From the NCBI RefSeq assembly GCF_900115225.1, contig NZ_FOVR01000006.1, positions 124,001 to 188,000 on the forward strand: a DNA stretch of 64,000 bases, in the 5' to 3' direction. The stretch's first letter is position 1. Each line of letters starts with the position of its first letter. Below, piece by piece: positions 18,054-24,033 of this stretch. The position numbers and the translations under genes were made by a program. The stretch is from Cohaesibacter marisflavi (GTDB taxonomy: Bacteria > Pseudomonadota > Alphaproteobacteria > Rhizobiales > Cohaesibacteraceae). The notes below the pieces were generated by a model. It was not told the DNA's origin. It ran no database searches and saw nothing but the letters and a program-made list of their open reading frames with translations.

Positions 18054-18554
18054 CTATTCGCCCTCCTCAACGCGCGCCGTGTAACGCGCCTCAAGGGTCA
18101 TACAAACCCGCGCCAAGGCCTGCAGTTTGCCGCATAGATCCTGATCAACAATCTCTTGAGCACTGACCTTGCCATCATCCGCGAGCGCCTCAGATAGGGC
18201 CTTAACCAGACCGGCGAACTCCTCTGTGACAGCACAGAATGCAGCATGGCCGCGCCCCACCTGACAGCCGTCAGGCTTGGGGATAGCGATCATGCCAGCA
18301 AGATCGGCAAGACGCTTGACCCCGTTGTTAGATCGCCCCTCACTGAAAAGGATGATCTCAGCCAAGACGAGCAAAGACATGCTTTGTTGACGACTGGGAT
18401 CATCCGGCTCTTTCGGGCGCGCCATCCGGTCGAGGGATTGGGCGCGATAGCCGGTAATTTCCGAGACAGCCTCCGCACCGCCCGCCGCATCGAGATCTAG
18501 GCGGCTAGCTGCCAAAAGAGCACTGATTTTCTTGTTGGAAAGCGCATAAGTCAT
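18054..18554 (-). CDS. Probable phage early regulator
   Basis: A 166-residue protein starting MTYALSNKKISALLAASRLD. Residues about 8-50 (AASRLDLDAAGGAEAVSEIT ... QSLDRMA) have the pattern of an HTH-like region that senses a gene-dosage or cII-type signal in phage regulators. The rest (VLAEIILFSEGRSNNGVKRL; EEFAGLVKALSEALADDGKV) is helical. It is the second gene of the leftward early operon after the Cro-like gene, where CII-type regulators usually lie. The function is inferred from position and fold impression only. Confidence 0.55.
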   Translation of the reverse strand: MTYALSNKKISALLAASRLDLDAAGGAEAVSEITGYRAQSLDRMARPKEPDDPSRQQSMSLLVLAEIILFSEGRSNNGVKRLADLAGMIAIPKPDGCQVGRGHAAFCAVTEEFAGLVKALSEALADDGKVSAQEIVDQDLCGKLQALARVCMTLEARYTARVEEGE

Positions 18555-18634
18555 GAGCAAGGACCCCGCGAAAAAACATGGACCGAGGCTGACCAGTCTT
18601 GCAGACTGGTCATCAACCACAGGAGATCAAGGCA

Positions 18635-18790
18635 ATGAAAAACAACCGGAATAAAGACGACCCGGCAGACCTGAGAGAGATGAGCGCCGAGACTTTCCGG
18701 CAGGAAGCCACAACCCTCGGCCAAAAGCTGGCCAGACAGGGCGAAAAACTGGCTAATCATCGACGTCATCCGCCGCCCGCCTCCAATTGA
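18635..18790 (+). CDS. Possible small ORF opposite the early operon
   Basis: A 51-codon frame starting MKNNRNKDDPADLREMSAET is preceded by AGGAGATCAAGGCA, a strong ribosome site at good spacing. The product is short, charged and predicted helical. It lies in the 198-base gap between the Cro-like gene and the next leftward gene, on the opposite strand, and overlaps the 3' end of the Cro-like gene by 38 bases. No plus-strand promoter is obvious. It may be real or chance. Confidence 0.35.
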   Translation: MKNNRNKDDPADLREMSAETFRQEATTLGQKLARQGEKLANHRRHPPPASN

Positions 18791-18968
18791 ATAGCCTGTC
18801 AGGCACCACAACGCCCTTTTCTTGCCCCAGATTTCGCAACTCGCGATACCATGCAGCAGGAAACTGACCGGAAGAAACGGCATTACTAATGGCGGGTAGC
18901 TTTACTCCTAGGCGCTCAGCGACCTCACGAGAGCCCAACGAAGATATGATATTGCGAGCATGTTCCAT
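18753..18968 (-). CDS. Cro/YdaS-like HTH regulator
   Basis: A 71-residue protein starting MEHARNIISSLGSREVAERL. The GSREVAERLGVKLPAISNAV helix-turn-helix followed by 'G..PAAWYRELRNLGQE' matches the short YdaS/Cro-like regulators of lambdoid-style switches. It is divergently transcribed from the CI-like gene across an 86-base operator region, and its ATG follows GAGG. It probably lowers repressor expression and promotes lytic growth. Confidence 0.8.
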   Translation of the reverse strand: MEHARNIISSLGSREVAERLGVKLPAISNAVSSGQFPAAWYRELRNLGQEKGVVVPDRLFNWRRAADDVDD

Positions 18969-18973
18969 GCCTC

Positions 18974-19003
18974 AATAAATTCATTAAAAGTGAATTTAGT
19001 CAA
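18974..19003 (-). promoter_or_regulatory. Leftward early promoter with embedded operator
   Basis: On the minus strand, TTGACT (19003-18998) and TTTATT (18979-18974) are 18 bases apart and could be -35 and -10. The spacer contains the 17-bp palindrome ATTCA-N7-TGAAT at 18979-18995. A repressor bound there would block the promoter of the Cro-like gene. Assigned by eye. Confidence 0.6.
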
Positions 19004-19020
19004 GATTAGTTTTTAGAAAT

Positions 19021-19037
19021 ATTCATTTTTTGTGAAT
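19021..19037. promoter_or_regulatory. Operator-like palindrome upstream of CI-like gene
   Basis: ATTCATTTTTTGTGAAT is a second copy of the ATTCA-N7-TGAAT element, 42 bases from the first and 18 bases before the CI-like ATG. It probably mediates autoregulation of the repressor. Confidence 0.65.
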
Positions 19038-19054
19038 TGTGCAAAATAAGCGCT

Positions 19055-19369
19055 ATGAAAACACCAGACGAAGCATCCATGGAAAAAGTCGCAGAGCGAG
19101 TCAAATGGCTGAGAGACCATTTGAACCTAAAGCAGAAGGATTTCGCATCGAGCGTCGAAATTTTGCCTACCCAGCTAAATAACTGGGAAAAAGGCAACCA
19201 ACGCTTATCACTTCAAGGTGCTCTAAAAATCAGCAAGGTCTATGGGGTGTCACTCGACTTTTTGTTTTTAGGGAGAGCCGATACATTACCACAACAAATG
19301 CGGGTAGCTTGGGCGTCCAGACCACGCGTGAGCAACTCCAACACATCAAGCGAAAACCCCGACACATAA
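19055..19369 (+). CDS. CI-like XRE-family repressor
   Basis: About 104 residues starting MKTPDEASMEKVAERVKWLR. An XRE helix-turn-helix (NLKQKDFASSVEILPTQLNN, WEKGNQRLSLQGALKI) occupies the first 75 residues. The rest is a short Ser/Asn-rich tail, so the self-cleavage domain of classic lambda CI is absent and induction must work differently. It faces the Cro-like gene across shared operators, the usual layout of a lysogeny switch. An ATG six codons upstream at 19037 is an alternative start. Confidence 0.82.
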   Translation: MKTPDEASMEKVAERVKWLRDHLNLKQKDFASSVEILPTQLNNWEKGNQRLSLQGALKISKVYGVSLDFLFLGRADTLPQQMRVAWASRPRVSNSNTSSENPDT

Positions 19370-19586
19370 CAAGCCTCTAACATCAACTTCAATCTCAACT
19401 CATCACTCATTTTACACTCTTAAGTCTCCCCTCCCTTACAATGAGAACAAAATAAGAACAAATCAAGATTTTCTTTACTTTTCAACCTATATGCACAACA
19501 CAACCGCATTCACACCTAAAAAACCCCATTCCCCCAAACAACCAGAACAAGATAGAAATAGATCGCCACAACCACAATTATAAGTT
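19370..19586 (+). other. G-poor, C/A-rich intergenic stretch (possible Rho site)
   Basis: No gene seen. From about 19,381 to 19,560 the plus strand has only about ten G in 180 bases but is rich in C and A. In transcripts, such unstructured C-over-G regions are the usual signature of Rho utilisation sites. It directly follows the CI-like gene and precedes the rightward early promoter, so it could end the repressor transcript before the early genes. Confidence 0.45.
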
Positions 19587-19639
19587 ATTCACTTTTTGTG
19601 AATTTTTTTGTTGACTATTCACTTTTTGTGAATTTCAAT
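19587..19639 (+). promoter_or_regulatory. Rightward early promoter with two identical operators
   Basis: The identical 17-mer ATTCACTTTTTGTGAAT occurs at 19587-19603 and 19617-19633, with centres 30 bases apart. TTGACT (19611-19616) and TTCAAT (19634-19639) flank the second copy with exactly 17 bases between them, so the operator fills the spacer of a sigma-70-type promoter. The CI-like protein is the natural candidate to bind. Confidence 0.7.
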
Positions 19640-19670
19640 AATGCAAAGAACTTTACCCGGACTTTGCAGA

Positions 19671-19958
19671 ATGACAGTCACAAATCTATCGGCGACAGCC
19701 AGCCCCTATCTTCACCAAGGCACCACCGCAATCATCAATAGCCGCACCTATCGTTGGCCTTCCAACTATCAGTGGAAGCTGCTCAGCAAGCGCCGCAATG
19801 AGGATGAGCTTGATGCCATTCGCAGCACACTGGAAGACTGGTTTAGCAACAGCCCGGTGACAATCAAGCTTGAACAGGAAATCGCGGACAACGCCCTCAG
19901 CGCCTTTGACGCATCCGGCCAAGCCTTCGCCCTTTTGAGGCGCGCAAGCGGACGTTAG
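19671..19958 (+). CDS. First rightward early phage gene, unknown function
   Basis: A 95-residue protein starting MTVTNLSATASPYLHQGTTA. It has YRWPSNYQWKLLSKRRNEDE and a helical acidic end. If the operator-embedded promoter just upstream is right, transcription starts near 19,646. That rules out the earlier in-frame ATG at 19,641 and favours this one, although its ribosome site is weak. No family recognised. Confidence 0.55.
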   Translation: MTVTNLSATASPYLHQGTTAIINSRTYRWPSNYQWKLLSKRRNEDELDAIRSTLEDWFSNSPVTIKLEQEIADNALSAFDASGQAFALLRRASGR

Positions 19959-19974
19959 GAGGAGGCCTCCCCAC

Positions 19975-20008
19975 CTCACCCCTTATCTAGCGACGAGCGA
20001 GGGGTGAG
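19975..20008. repeat. Inverted repeat between early genes
   Basis: CTCACCCCT (19975-19983) pairs perfectly with AGGGGTGAG (20000-20008) across a 16-base loop. No T run follows, so it is more likely an attenuator, processing site or protein-binding site than a simple terminator. Confidence 0.45.
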
Positions 20009-20093
20009 CACCTGAGGGGTGGATTGGTGATTTCTCCTCCCAATCGCAACGGATCCGCCCCTCCTTTCTATCCCATCAGAAAAGGCTCACACC

Positions 20094-20177
20094 ATGATCA
20101 TTCGGGACATTCTCGCTCTTGGCAGCTTGATCACCTTTATGACGATGATTGGCGTATGGGCCTCCATTCTCTTTTGA
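20094..20177 (+). CDS. 27-residue membrane micro-peptide (candidate)
   Basis: The frame encodes MIIRDILALGSLITFMTMIG followed by VWASILF. Apart from the first four residues it is almost entirely hydrophobic, which fits a single transmembrane helix. It lies between two rightward early phage genes. An AAGG element lies 13 bases upstream. Small phage membrane peptides are common but poorly conserved, so the call rests on composition and position. Confidence 0.45.
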   Translation: MIIRDILALGSLITFMTMIGVWASILF

Positions 20178-20205
20178 ACCATTCGCCCCATACAGAGAAA
20201 CCACG

Positions 20206-20805
20206 ATGACACTGCATTTTATTCTCCCTGAGCGCCGCTCTATGCCGCAATTGCCAGAGCCGCACGACATCGATTTCCGCCTGCTCGGCAGGCTCCTCGC
20301 CCTCAAGCCTTGGATGCCGTTGCTTTTCGGTGGTCACTATAGCTTTGCCGATCATCTGCTCAACCTCGCCGAGATCGCGCCAACCGATTTCCAGCTTGAG
20401 GCCCTGCTGCTCTTTGCACATTCGGCCTTTGATGAGCCAGTCATGGCGCTGATCGAGGAGCTGGACGACAGCCACCGCTTTAGCGCCAACATCAAGCCAA
20501 TTGGGCAGGATGATCCATACATTACCCGGATACGGTCCTCGATACGCTTTGCCGCAGGGCTTGAGCGTCATCCAGACGTTGGCACCCTTCGTTTTTTGAT
20601 CGCAGCACAGAGCGCAACCATTCAAGCGGAATTGCGCGACATGGGCAGCGGCCATGCAAGCAGCGTGACCAAAGGCGCGGCGATCACCAAGCACCCCATC
20701 ATGCCACGCGCACCCGAAAGCGCAGCCGCTCTTTGGGCTGACCGGGTGGAGCAGCATATCCCTGACCGCATGGCGGAACGCAACCCCGAACGGGCTGCAA
20801 GTTAG
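20206..20805 (+). CDS. Rightward early phage protein of unknown function
   Basis: A 199-residue protein starting [20 protein letters not shown]. It is largely helical ([40 protein letters not shown]) with a charged carboxyl end. It lies 14 bases before ssb, so a replication or recombination role is possible. I recognise no motif or family. The frame is open further upstream to an ATG at 20149; 20206 avoids overlap with the micro-peptide. Confidence 0.65.
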   Translation: MTLHFILPERRSMPQLPEPHDIDFRLLGRLLALKPWMPLLFGGHYSFADHLLNLAEIAPTDFQLEALLLFAHSAFDEPVMALIEELDDSHRFSANIKPIGQDDPYITRIRSSIRFAAGLERHPDVGTLRFLIAAQSATIQAELRDMGSGHASSVTKGAAITKHPIMPRAPESAAALWADRVEQHIPDRMAERNPERAAS

Positions 20806-20819
20806 AGAGGAGCCATCCA

Positions 20820-21275
20820 ATGGCTGGATCAGTCAATAAAGTCATCCTTGTGGGCAATCTAGGGCAAGACCCTGAGATCCGCCGCACCCAAGACGGTCGC
20901 CCCGTCTGTACCCTGTCCCTTGCCACAGGCGAAAGCTGGAAGGACAAAAACACCGGCGAGCGGAAAGAAAAAACCGAATGGCACCGGGTTGTCATTTTCG
21001 CCGAAGGCCTTTGCAAGATCGCCGAGCAATATCTCAAGAAAGGCTCGAAGGTTTATCTTGAGGGCAAGCTCATGACCCGCAAGTGGCAAGACCAGAGCGG
21101 TCAGGACCGTTACACCACCGAGGTGGTGTTGCAGGGCTACAACGCCGCCCTAACCATGCTGGAGAAGGTTGGAGCAGGCGGGCCACCACCAGCCGAGCCG
21201 GACAGCTATGGCGATCAACCAACCGGCCCAGACAGCCGCACCCGCGACGATCTGGACGACGATATCCCATTCTAG
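20820..21275 (+). CDS. ssb: Single-stranded DNA-binding protein
   Basis: A 151-residue SSB. The OB-fold begins [20 protein letters not shown], with the familiar [20 protein letters not shown] and [20 protein letters not shown] segments. The carboxyl tail is acidic and ends DDDIPF, the docking tip for partner proteins. It is slightly shorter than chromosomal SSBs (about 170-180), as usual for phage copies. AGAGGAG precedes the ATG. It protects single strands during phage replication or recombination. Confidence 0.95.
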   Translation: MAGSVNKVILVGNLGQDPEIRRTQDGRPVCTLSLATGESWKDKNTGERKEKTEWHRVVIFAEGLCKIAEQYLKKGSKVYLEGKLMTRKWQDQSGQDRYTTEVVLQGYNAALTMLEKVGAGGPPPAEPDSYGDQPTGPDSRTRDDLDDDIPF

Positions 21276-21333
21276 GGAATTGCCCGGCAATTCCCGACCG
21301 CACCACTGTCCACCTCACCACAGGAGCACAATA

Positions 21334-21444
21334 ATGGATCGCCTGATCATCCCAATCGCAGTCACCCTTTCCGCCCTCGGCTTCGGCACCTATCTCGCTA
21401 TCATGAAAGCCGCGACCATCATCACACCAATGATCGCCAGTTGA
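21334..21444 (+). CDS. 36-residue membrane micro-peptide
   Basis: The frame encodes MDRLIIPIAVTLSALGFGTY then LAIMKAATIITPMIAS. It has a single hydrophobic segment and begins six bases after CAGGAG, a good ribosome site. It lies between ssb and the small gene before the integrase, and is about 10 bases from the latter. No family recognised; it is the second such peptide in this operon. Confidence 0.55.
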   Translation: MDRLIIPIAVTLSALGFGTYLAIMKAATIITPMIAS

Positions 21445-21454
21445 GGAGGCTGCC

Positions 21455-21658
21455 ATGGGCGCTGCAAGCAAAAGAACCGGCAACATTACGCAACCACAGA
21501 TCGAGCGTGCCATCAAAGCAGCCAAGGGCCAAGGCCTTGGCATTTCAGAGATGCACATTGAGCCAAAACAAGTCAGGCTTGTGTTTGGCAACGGCGAGAT
21601 CCAGAATGTTGCCAGTAAAGACACGCCGAGCAATCCGCAACTCAAGGGATGGGATTAA
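21455..21658 (+). CDS. Small phage protein upstream of integrase
   Basis: A 67-residue protein starting MGAASKRTGNITQPQIERAI. The ITQPQIERAIKAAKG ... EMHIEPKQVRLVFGNGEI pattern, one helix then strands, occurs in small genes just upstream of integrases in alphaproteobacterial prophages. GAGGAGG precedes the ATG. It could influence excision, but it lacks a clear winged-helix excisionase motif, so the role is open. It ends six bases before the integrase. Confidence 0.65.
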   Translation: MGAASKRTGNITQPQIERAIKAAKGQGLGISEMHIEPKQVRLVFGNGEIQNVASKDTPSNPQLKGWD

Positions 21659-21664
21659 GCCCTC

Positions 21665-22735
21665 ATGATGAAACTGCGCTATACCGGCTTGACAAAAGAG
21701 ACCCTGCCGACAGGTGAAACACGATATCGTGTGAGGGTTGAGGGCAACCCGAATAAAAAGATCACACTAAAGGCAGGGCCAGAACACAAAGAATTTTCTG
21801 AGCTGTATCTAGCGGCGCGCAAGGGCATCCAGCTATCCCCAACCACCCCAGTAGAAGAAAGAGCGATACGCGGCTCTCTGGCTTGGCTAACCCACCTTTA
21901 TCAAGAGCAACTTGAAAAAGAGGTTGAGGCAGGTCTTAAATCGAAATACACGCTCGCGCAGCAAAAATCCTTCCTTATCCGACTGCGCACCGCATATCCT
22001 GACAAAGTGCTCGCCATGCCAAAAAAGGCGGTTGTCGAGATCCGCGACAACATGATGAAGACCCCCGGCGCGGCGGACAACATGGTCAAGACAATACGCA
22101 CCATGTACAATTGGGGCATTGAAAAAGGGATTTGCTTTGATAATCCGGCTGTTGGCGTGACCAAACTAAACAGGAAGCCAACAAGCGGAGCTACTCCGTG
22201 GTCTATTGAAGACCTCCAGCAATACCGATCAACCCACCAACTCGGAACAACTGCCCATTTGTATCTCACTCTGCTCATGTTCACAGCATGCAGGATCGGG
22301 GATGCCATATGGCTCGGCAGAGGACAAGAATTCGATCTTGACGGCAGGAAATGGCTTGGTTGGCAACCACGTAAGAAAAACTCGACTTATGTTGAGATCC
22401 CAATGCTGCCACCACTCTTAAAGGCGATCCGCACGCAGACCGTTCAAGGCAAAACATACATCCTGACGGAACACGGCAGAGCCTTCAAATCAGAGAAAGC
22501 GCTTGGCAACCGAATGAGAAAATGGTGCGACCAAGCTGGATTGCACCACCTCTCAAGCCATGGCGTCAGAAAAGCCGCTGGAGAGCTGCTCGCGTGTGAG
22601 GGATGCACTAATTACGAGATCATGGCAATCCTTGGTCACAGCGATACCAAGACGTCAGAAGTCTATACAAAAGGTGCAGAACGCAGACGACTCGCCATGA
22701 GCGCAGTAAGCAAAATTGAGTCGATGGAGTGGTAA
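21665..22735 (+). CDS. int: Tyrosine recombinase / phage integrase
   Basis: A 356-residue integrase. The amino half carries arm- and core-binding domains (SLAWLTHLYQ, AADNMVKTIRTMYNWGIEKG). The catalytic domain shows Arg210 in FTACRIGDA, His299 and Arg302 in SSHGVRKAAGE, His325 in AILGHSD and the nucleophile Tyr334 in SEVYTKGAE. It is the last rightward gene, 75 bases from the 3' end of a tRNA gene, the standard site for this class. It inserts and excises the prophage. Confidence 0.95.
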   Translation: MMKLRYTGLTKETLPTGETRYRVRVEGNPNKKITLKAGPEHKEFSELYLAARKGIQLSPTTPVEERAIRGSLAWLTHLYQEQLEKEVEAGLKSKYTLAQQKSFLIRLRTAYPDKVLAMPKKAVVEIRDNMMKTPGAADNMVKTIRTMYNWGIEKGICFDNPAVGVTKLNRKPTSGATPWSIEDLQQYRSTHQLGTTAHLYLTLLMFTACRIGDAIWLGRGQEFDLDGRKWLGWQPRKKNSTYVEIPMLPPLLKAIRTQTVQGKTYILTEHGRAFKSEKALGNRMRKWCDQAGLHHLSSHGVRKAAGELLACEGCTNYEIMAILGHSDTKTSEVYTKGAERRRLAMSAVSKIESMEW

Positions 22736-22736
22736 A

Positions 22737-22767
22737 GTGGACCAGAGGCTTAAAAAATCTGGTCCAC
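22737..22767. terminator. Perfect 10-bp inverted repeat after integrase
   Basis: GTGGACCAGA (22737-22746) pairs with TCTGGTCCAC (22758-22767), starting one base after the integrase stop codon. There is no T run, so it may end integrase transcription weakly or be a protein-binding arm of the attachment site. Confidence 0.5.
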
Positions 22768-22810
22768 AATTCAACTAAGTGATTGAGGAACAATCGTAAA
22801 ACAGGTGAGG

Positions 22811-22860
22811 TGGTGGGCCCGGAGGGACTCGAACCCCCAACCAGACCGTTATGAGCGGTC
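22811..22860. other. Probable prophage attachment site core (within tRNA 3' half)
   Basis: Integrase gene and phage block end beside the 3' end of a tRNA gene, which stays complete. tRNA-targeting integrases typically carry a copy of the tRNA 3' end at the far end of the element. The exact core cannot be delimited because the other copy lies left of the window. Confidence 0.55.
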
Positions 22861-22887
22861 GGCTCTAACCAATTGAGCTACAGGCCC
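22811..22887 (-). tRNA. tRNA with CAU anticodon (Ile2 or elongator Met)
   Basis: A 77-base cloverleaf reads on the minus strand from GGGCCTGTAGCTC (22887) to the encoded CCA end (22811). The acceptor stem pairs GGGCCTG with CGGGCCC with one G-T wobble, and the anticodon stem GACCG/CGGTC holds the loop CTCATAA. The T-arm GGGGG-TTCGAGT-CCCTC is intact. CAU anticodons serve initiator, elongator Met or, after lysidine modification, Ile(AUA). The paired first base excludes an initiator, but Met and Ile2 cannot be separated safely by eye. Confidence 0.95.
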
Positions 22888-23131
22888 TGAATTTCAGGTG
22901 CATTTCAACTATACTGAATTGTCTTTGCAGGCAAGCCCCGACAAAGCGATCAGTGGATAGCCACCGCATTCTTGCACCTTCTAATACACAAGCCCGCTCC
23001 CTACCCTACTCCGGCCACAAAGCTGGAAAAAGATGGCCCTCTTTATCAAACCACCTGCCAGAGACAGCCGGACCTACCGGCATTCTGACTATCAAGGCAG
23101 GGTCCTATTTATTTTGGGGAGCCCCAGTATC

Positions 23132-23848
23132 ATGAACAAAAGCCTGATCGCATTGACCACTCTTCTTTTCCTGACTGCACTGCCCGCAGGCGCCGAAGAG
23201 ACGAATACCGGAACCATCTCTGTATCCGGCACAGGCAGCCTGAGCGCCGCTCCTGATATGGCCATCCTGTCGGCAGGTGTGGAATCCAGAGCCAAGGACG
23301 CCAAGTCTGCTCTGGCAGACAACAATGACAAGATGGCAAAGCTGATGGCAGAGTTGAAAAAGGCAGGCATTGAAGAAAAGAATATTCAAACCTCCAACTT
23401 CAACATTCATCCACAACTGGTCTATCCTGATAGCAGCACCCAGCCCCGCGCACCGGAAGTGGTCGGCTATGTCGTCAGCAATCGGGCAACCCTGCGCATC
23501 CATGATCTGGGATCGGTCGGTACGGTGTTGACGGCACTGGTCAATGCGGGCGCCAATGATATTTCCGGCCTCAACTTCGACATCTCCAACAAGGATGAGC
23601 TGCTCGACGAAGCCCGCAAGGAAGCCCTGTCCGATGCGCGTCATAAGGCCGAGCTCTATGCCAAGCAACTTGGCACCGATCTCTCTTCTCTTCAGAGCCT
23701 CTCGGAGTCAGGTGGTTTCAGAAGCCCTCAGCCGATGATGATGCGCGCGGCCAAAATGGAAGCCGTTGACTCTGCCGTCCCCGTCGCAAAGGGCGAGATG
23801 GAAATCACCATCACGGTGAATGCCAGCTGGTTCCTCAAGGACGACTAA
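23132..23848 (+). CDS. SIMPL domain-containing (DUF541) periplasmic protein
   Basis: A 238-residue protein. A signal peptide (MNKSLIALTTLLFLTALPAG, cleavage after AGA) is followed by ISVSGTGSLSAAPDMAILSA and GIEEKNIQTSNFNIHPQLVY, the hallmark of the DUF541/SIMPL family. The carboxyl part keeps ARKEALSDARHKAELYAKQL. Family members are periplasmic or outer-membrane proteins linked to oxidative stress in some bacteria; the molecular role is poorly known. GGGGAG precedes the ATG. The convergent neighbour rpoD shares the downstream gap. Confidence 0.88.
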   Translation: MNKSLIALTTLLFLTALPAGAEETNTGTISVSGTGSLSAAPDMAILSAGVESRAKDAKSALADNNDKMAKLMAELKKAGIEEKNIQTSNFNIHPQLVYPDSSTQPRAPEVVGYVVSNRATLRIHDLGSVGTVLTALVNAGANDISGLNFDISNKDELLDEARKEALSDARHKAELYAKQLGTDLSSLQSLSESGGFRSPQPMMMRAAKMEAVDSAVPVAKGEMEITITVNASWFLKDD

Positions 23849-23977
23849 CCAACCTGAATCCTTTTGTGAACAAGCGGACTCTCTTGTGAAACTTAAAGCC
23901 AGAAGAGAGCTGTCTTTTCAAGGCTGATCGCACATGACATTCGGCCTGAAATCACTTCAAGAAAGCCCCAAAAAACA

Positions 23978-24005
23978 AAGCCCGGACAATGACTTGTCCG
24001 GGCTT
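23978..24005 (-). terminator. rpoD terminator
   Basis: AAGCCCGGACAA pairs with TTGTCCGGGCTT around a four-base loop. On the minus strand the stem is followed by TGTTTTTT, a classical terminator 28 bases after the rpoD stop. Confidence 0.85.
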
Positions 24006-24033
24006 CGTGATTCAGATTGATAGTCAGTTGATT

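Larger units (their letters stand above)
1..22810. mobile_element. Prophage, contractile-tail type, right part only
   Basis: A continuous block of phage genes runs from the left window edge to a tRNA gene. Minus-strand late genes (terminase, portal, capsid, baseplate J, V and W, tail protein I) lie left of a Cro/CI-type switch. Plus-strand early genes end in a tyrosine integrase that points at the 3' end of the tRNA. Baseplate J, V and gp25 genes imply a contractile (myovirus-like) tail. Tail sheath, tube, tape measure and lysis genes are not seen and probably lie left of the window together with the other attachment site. No disrupted phage gene is visible in this part, so the element could be functional, but that cannot be judged without the left end. 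Confidence 0.93.
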
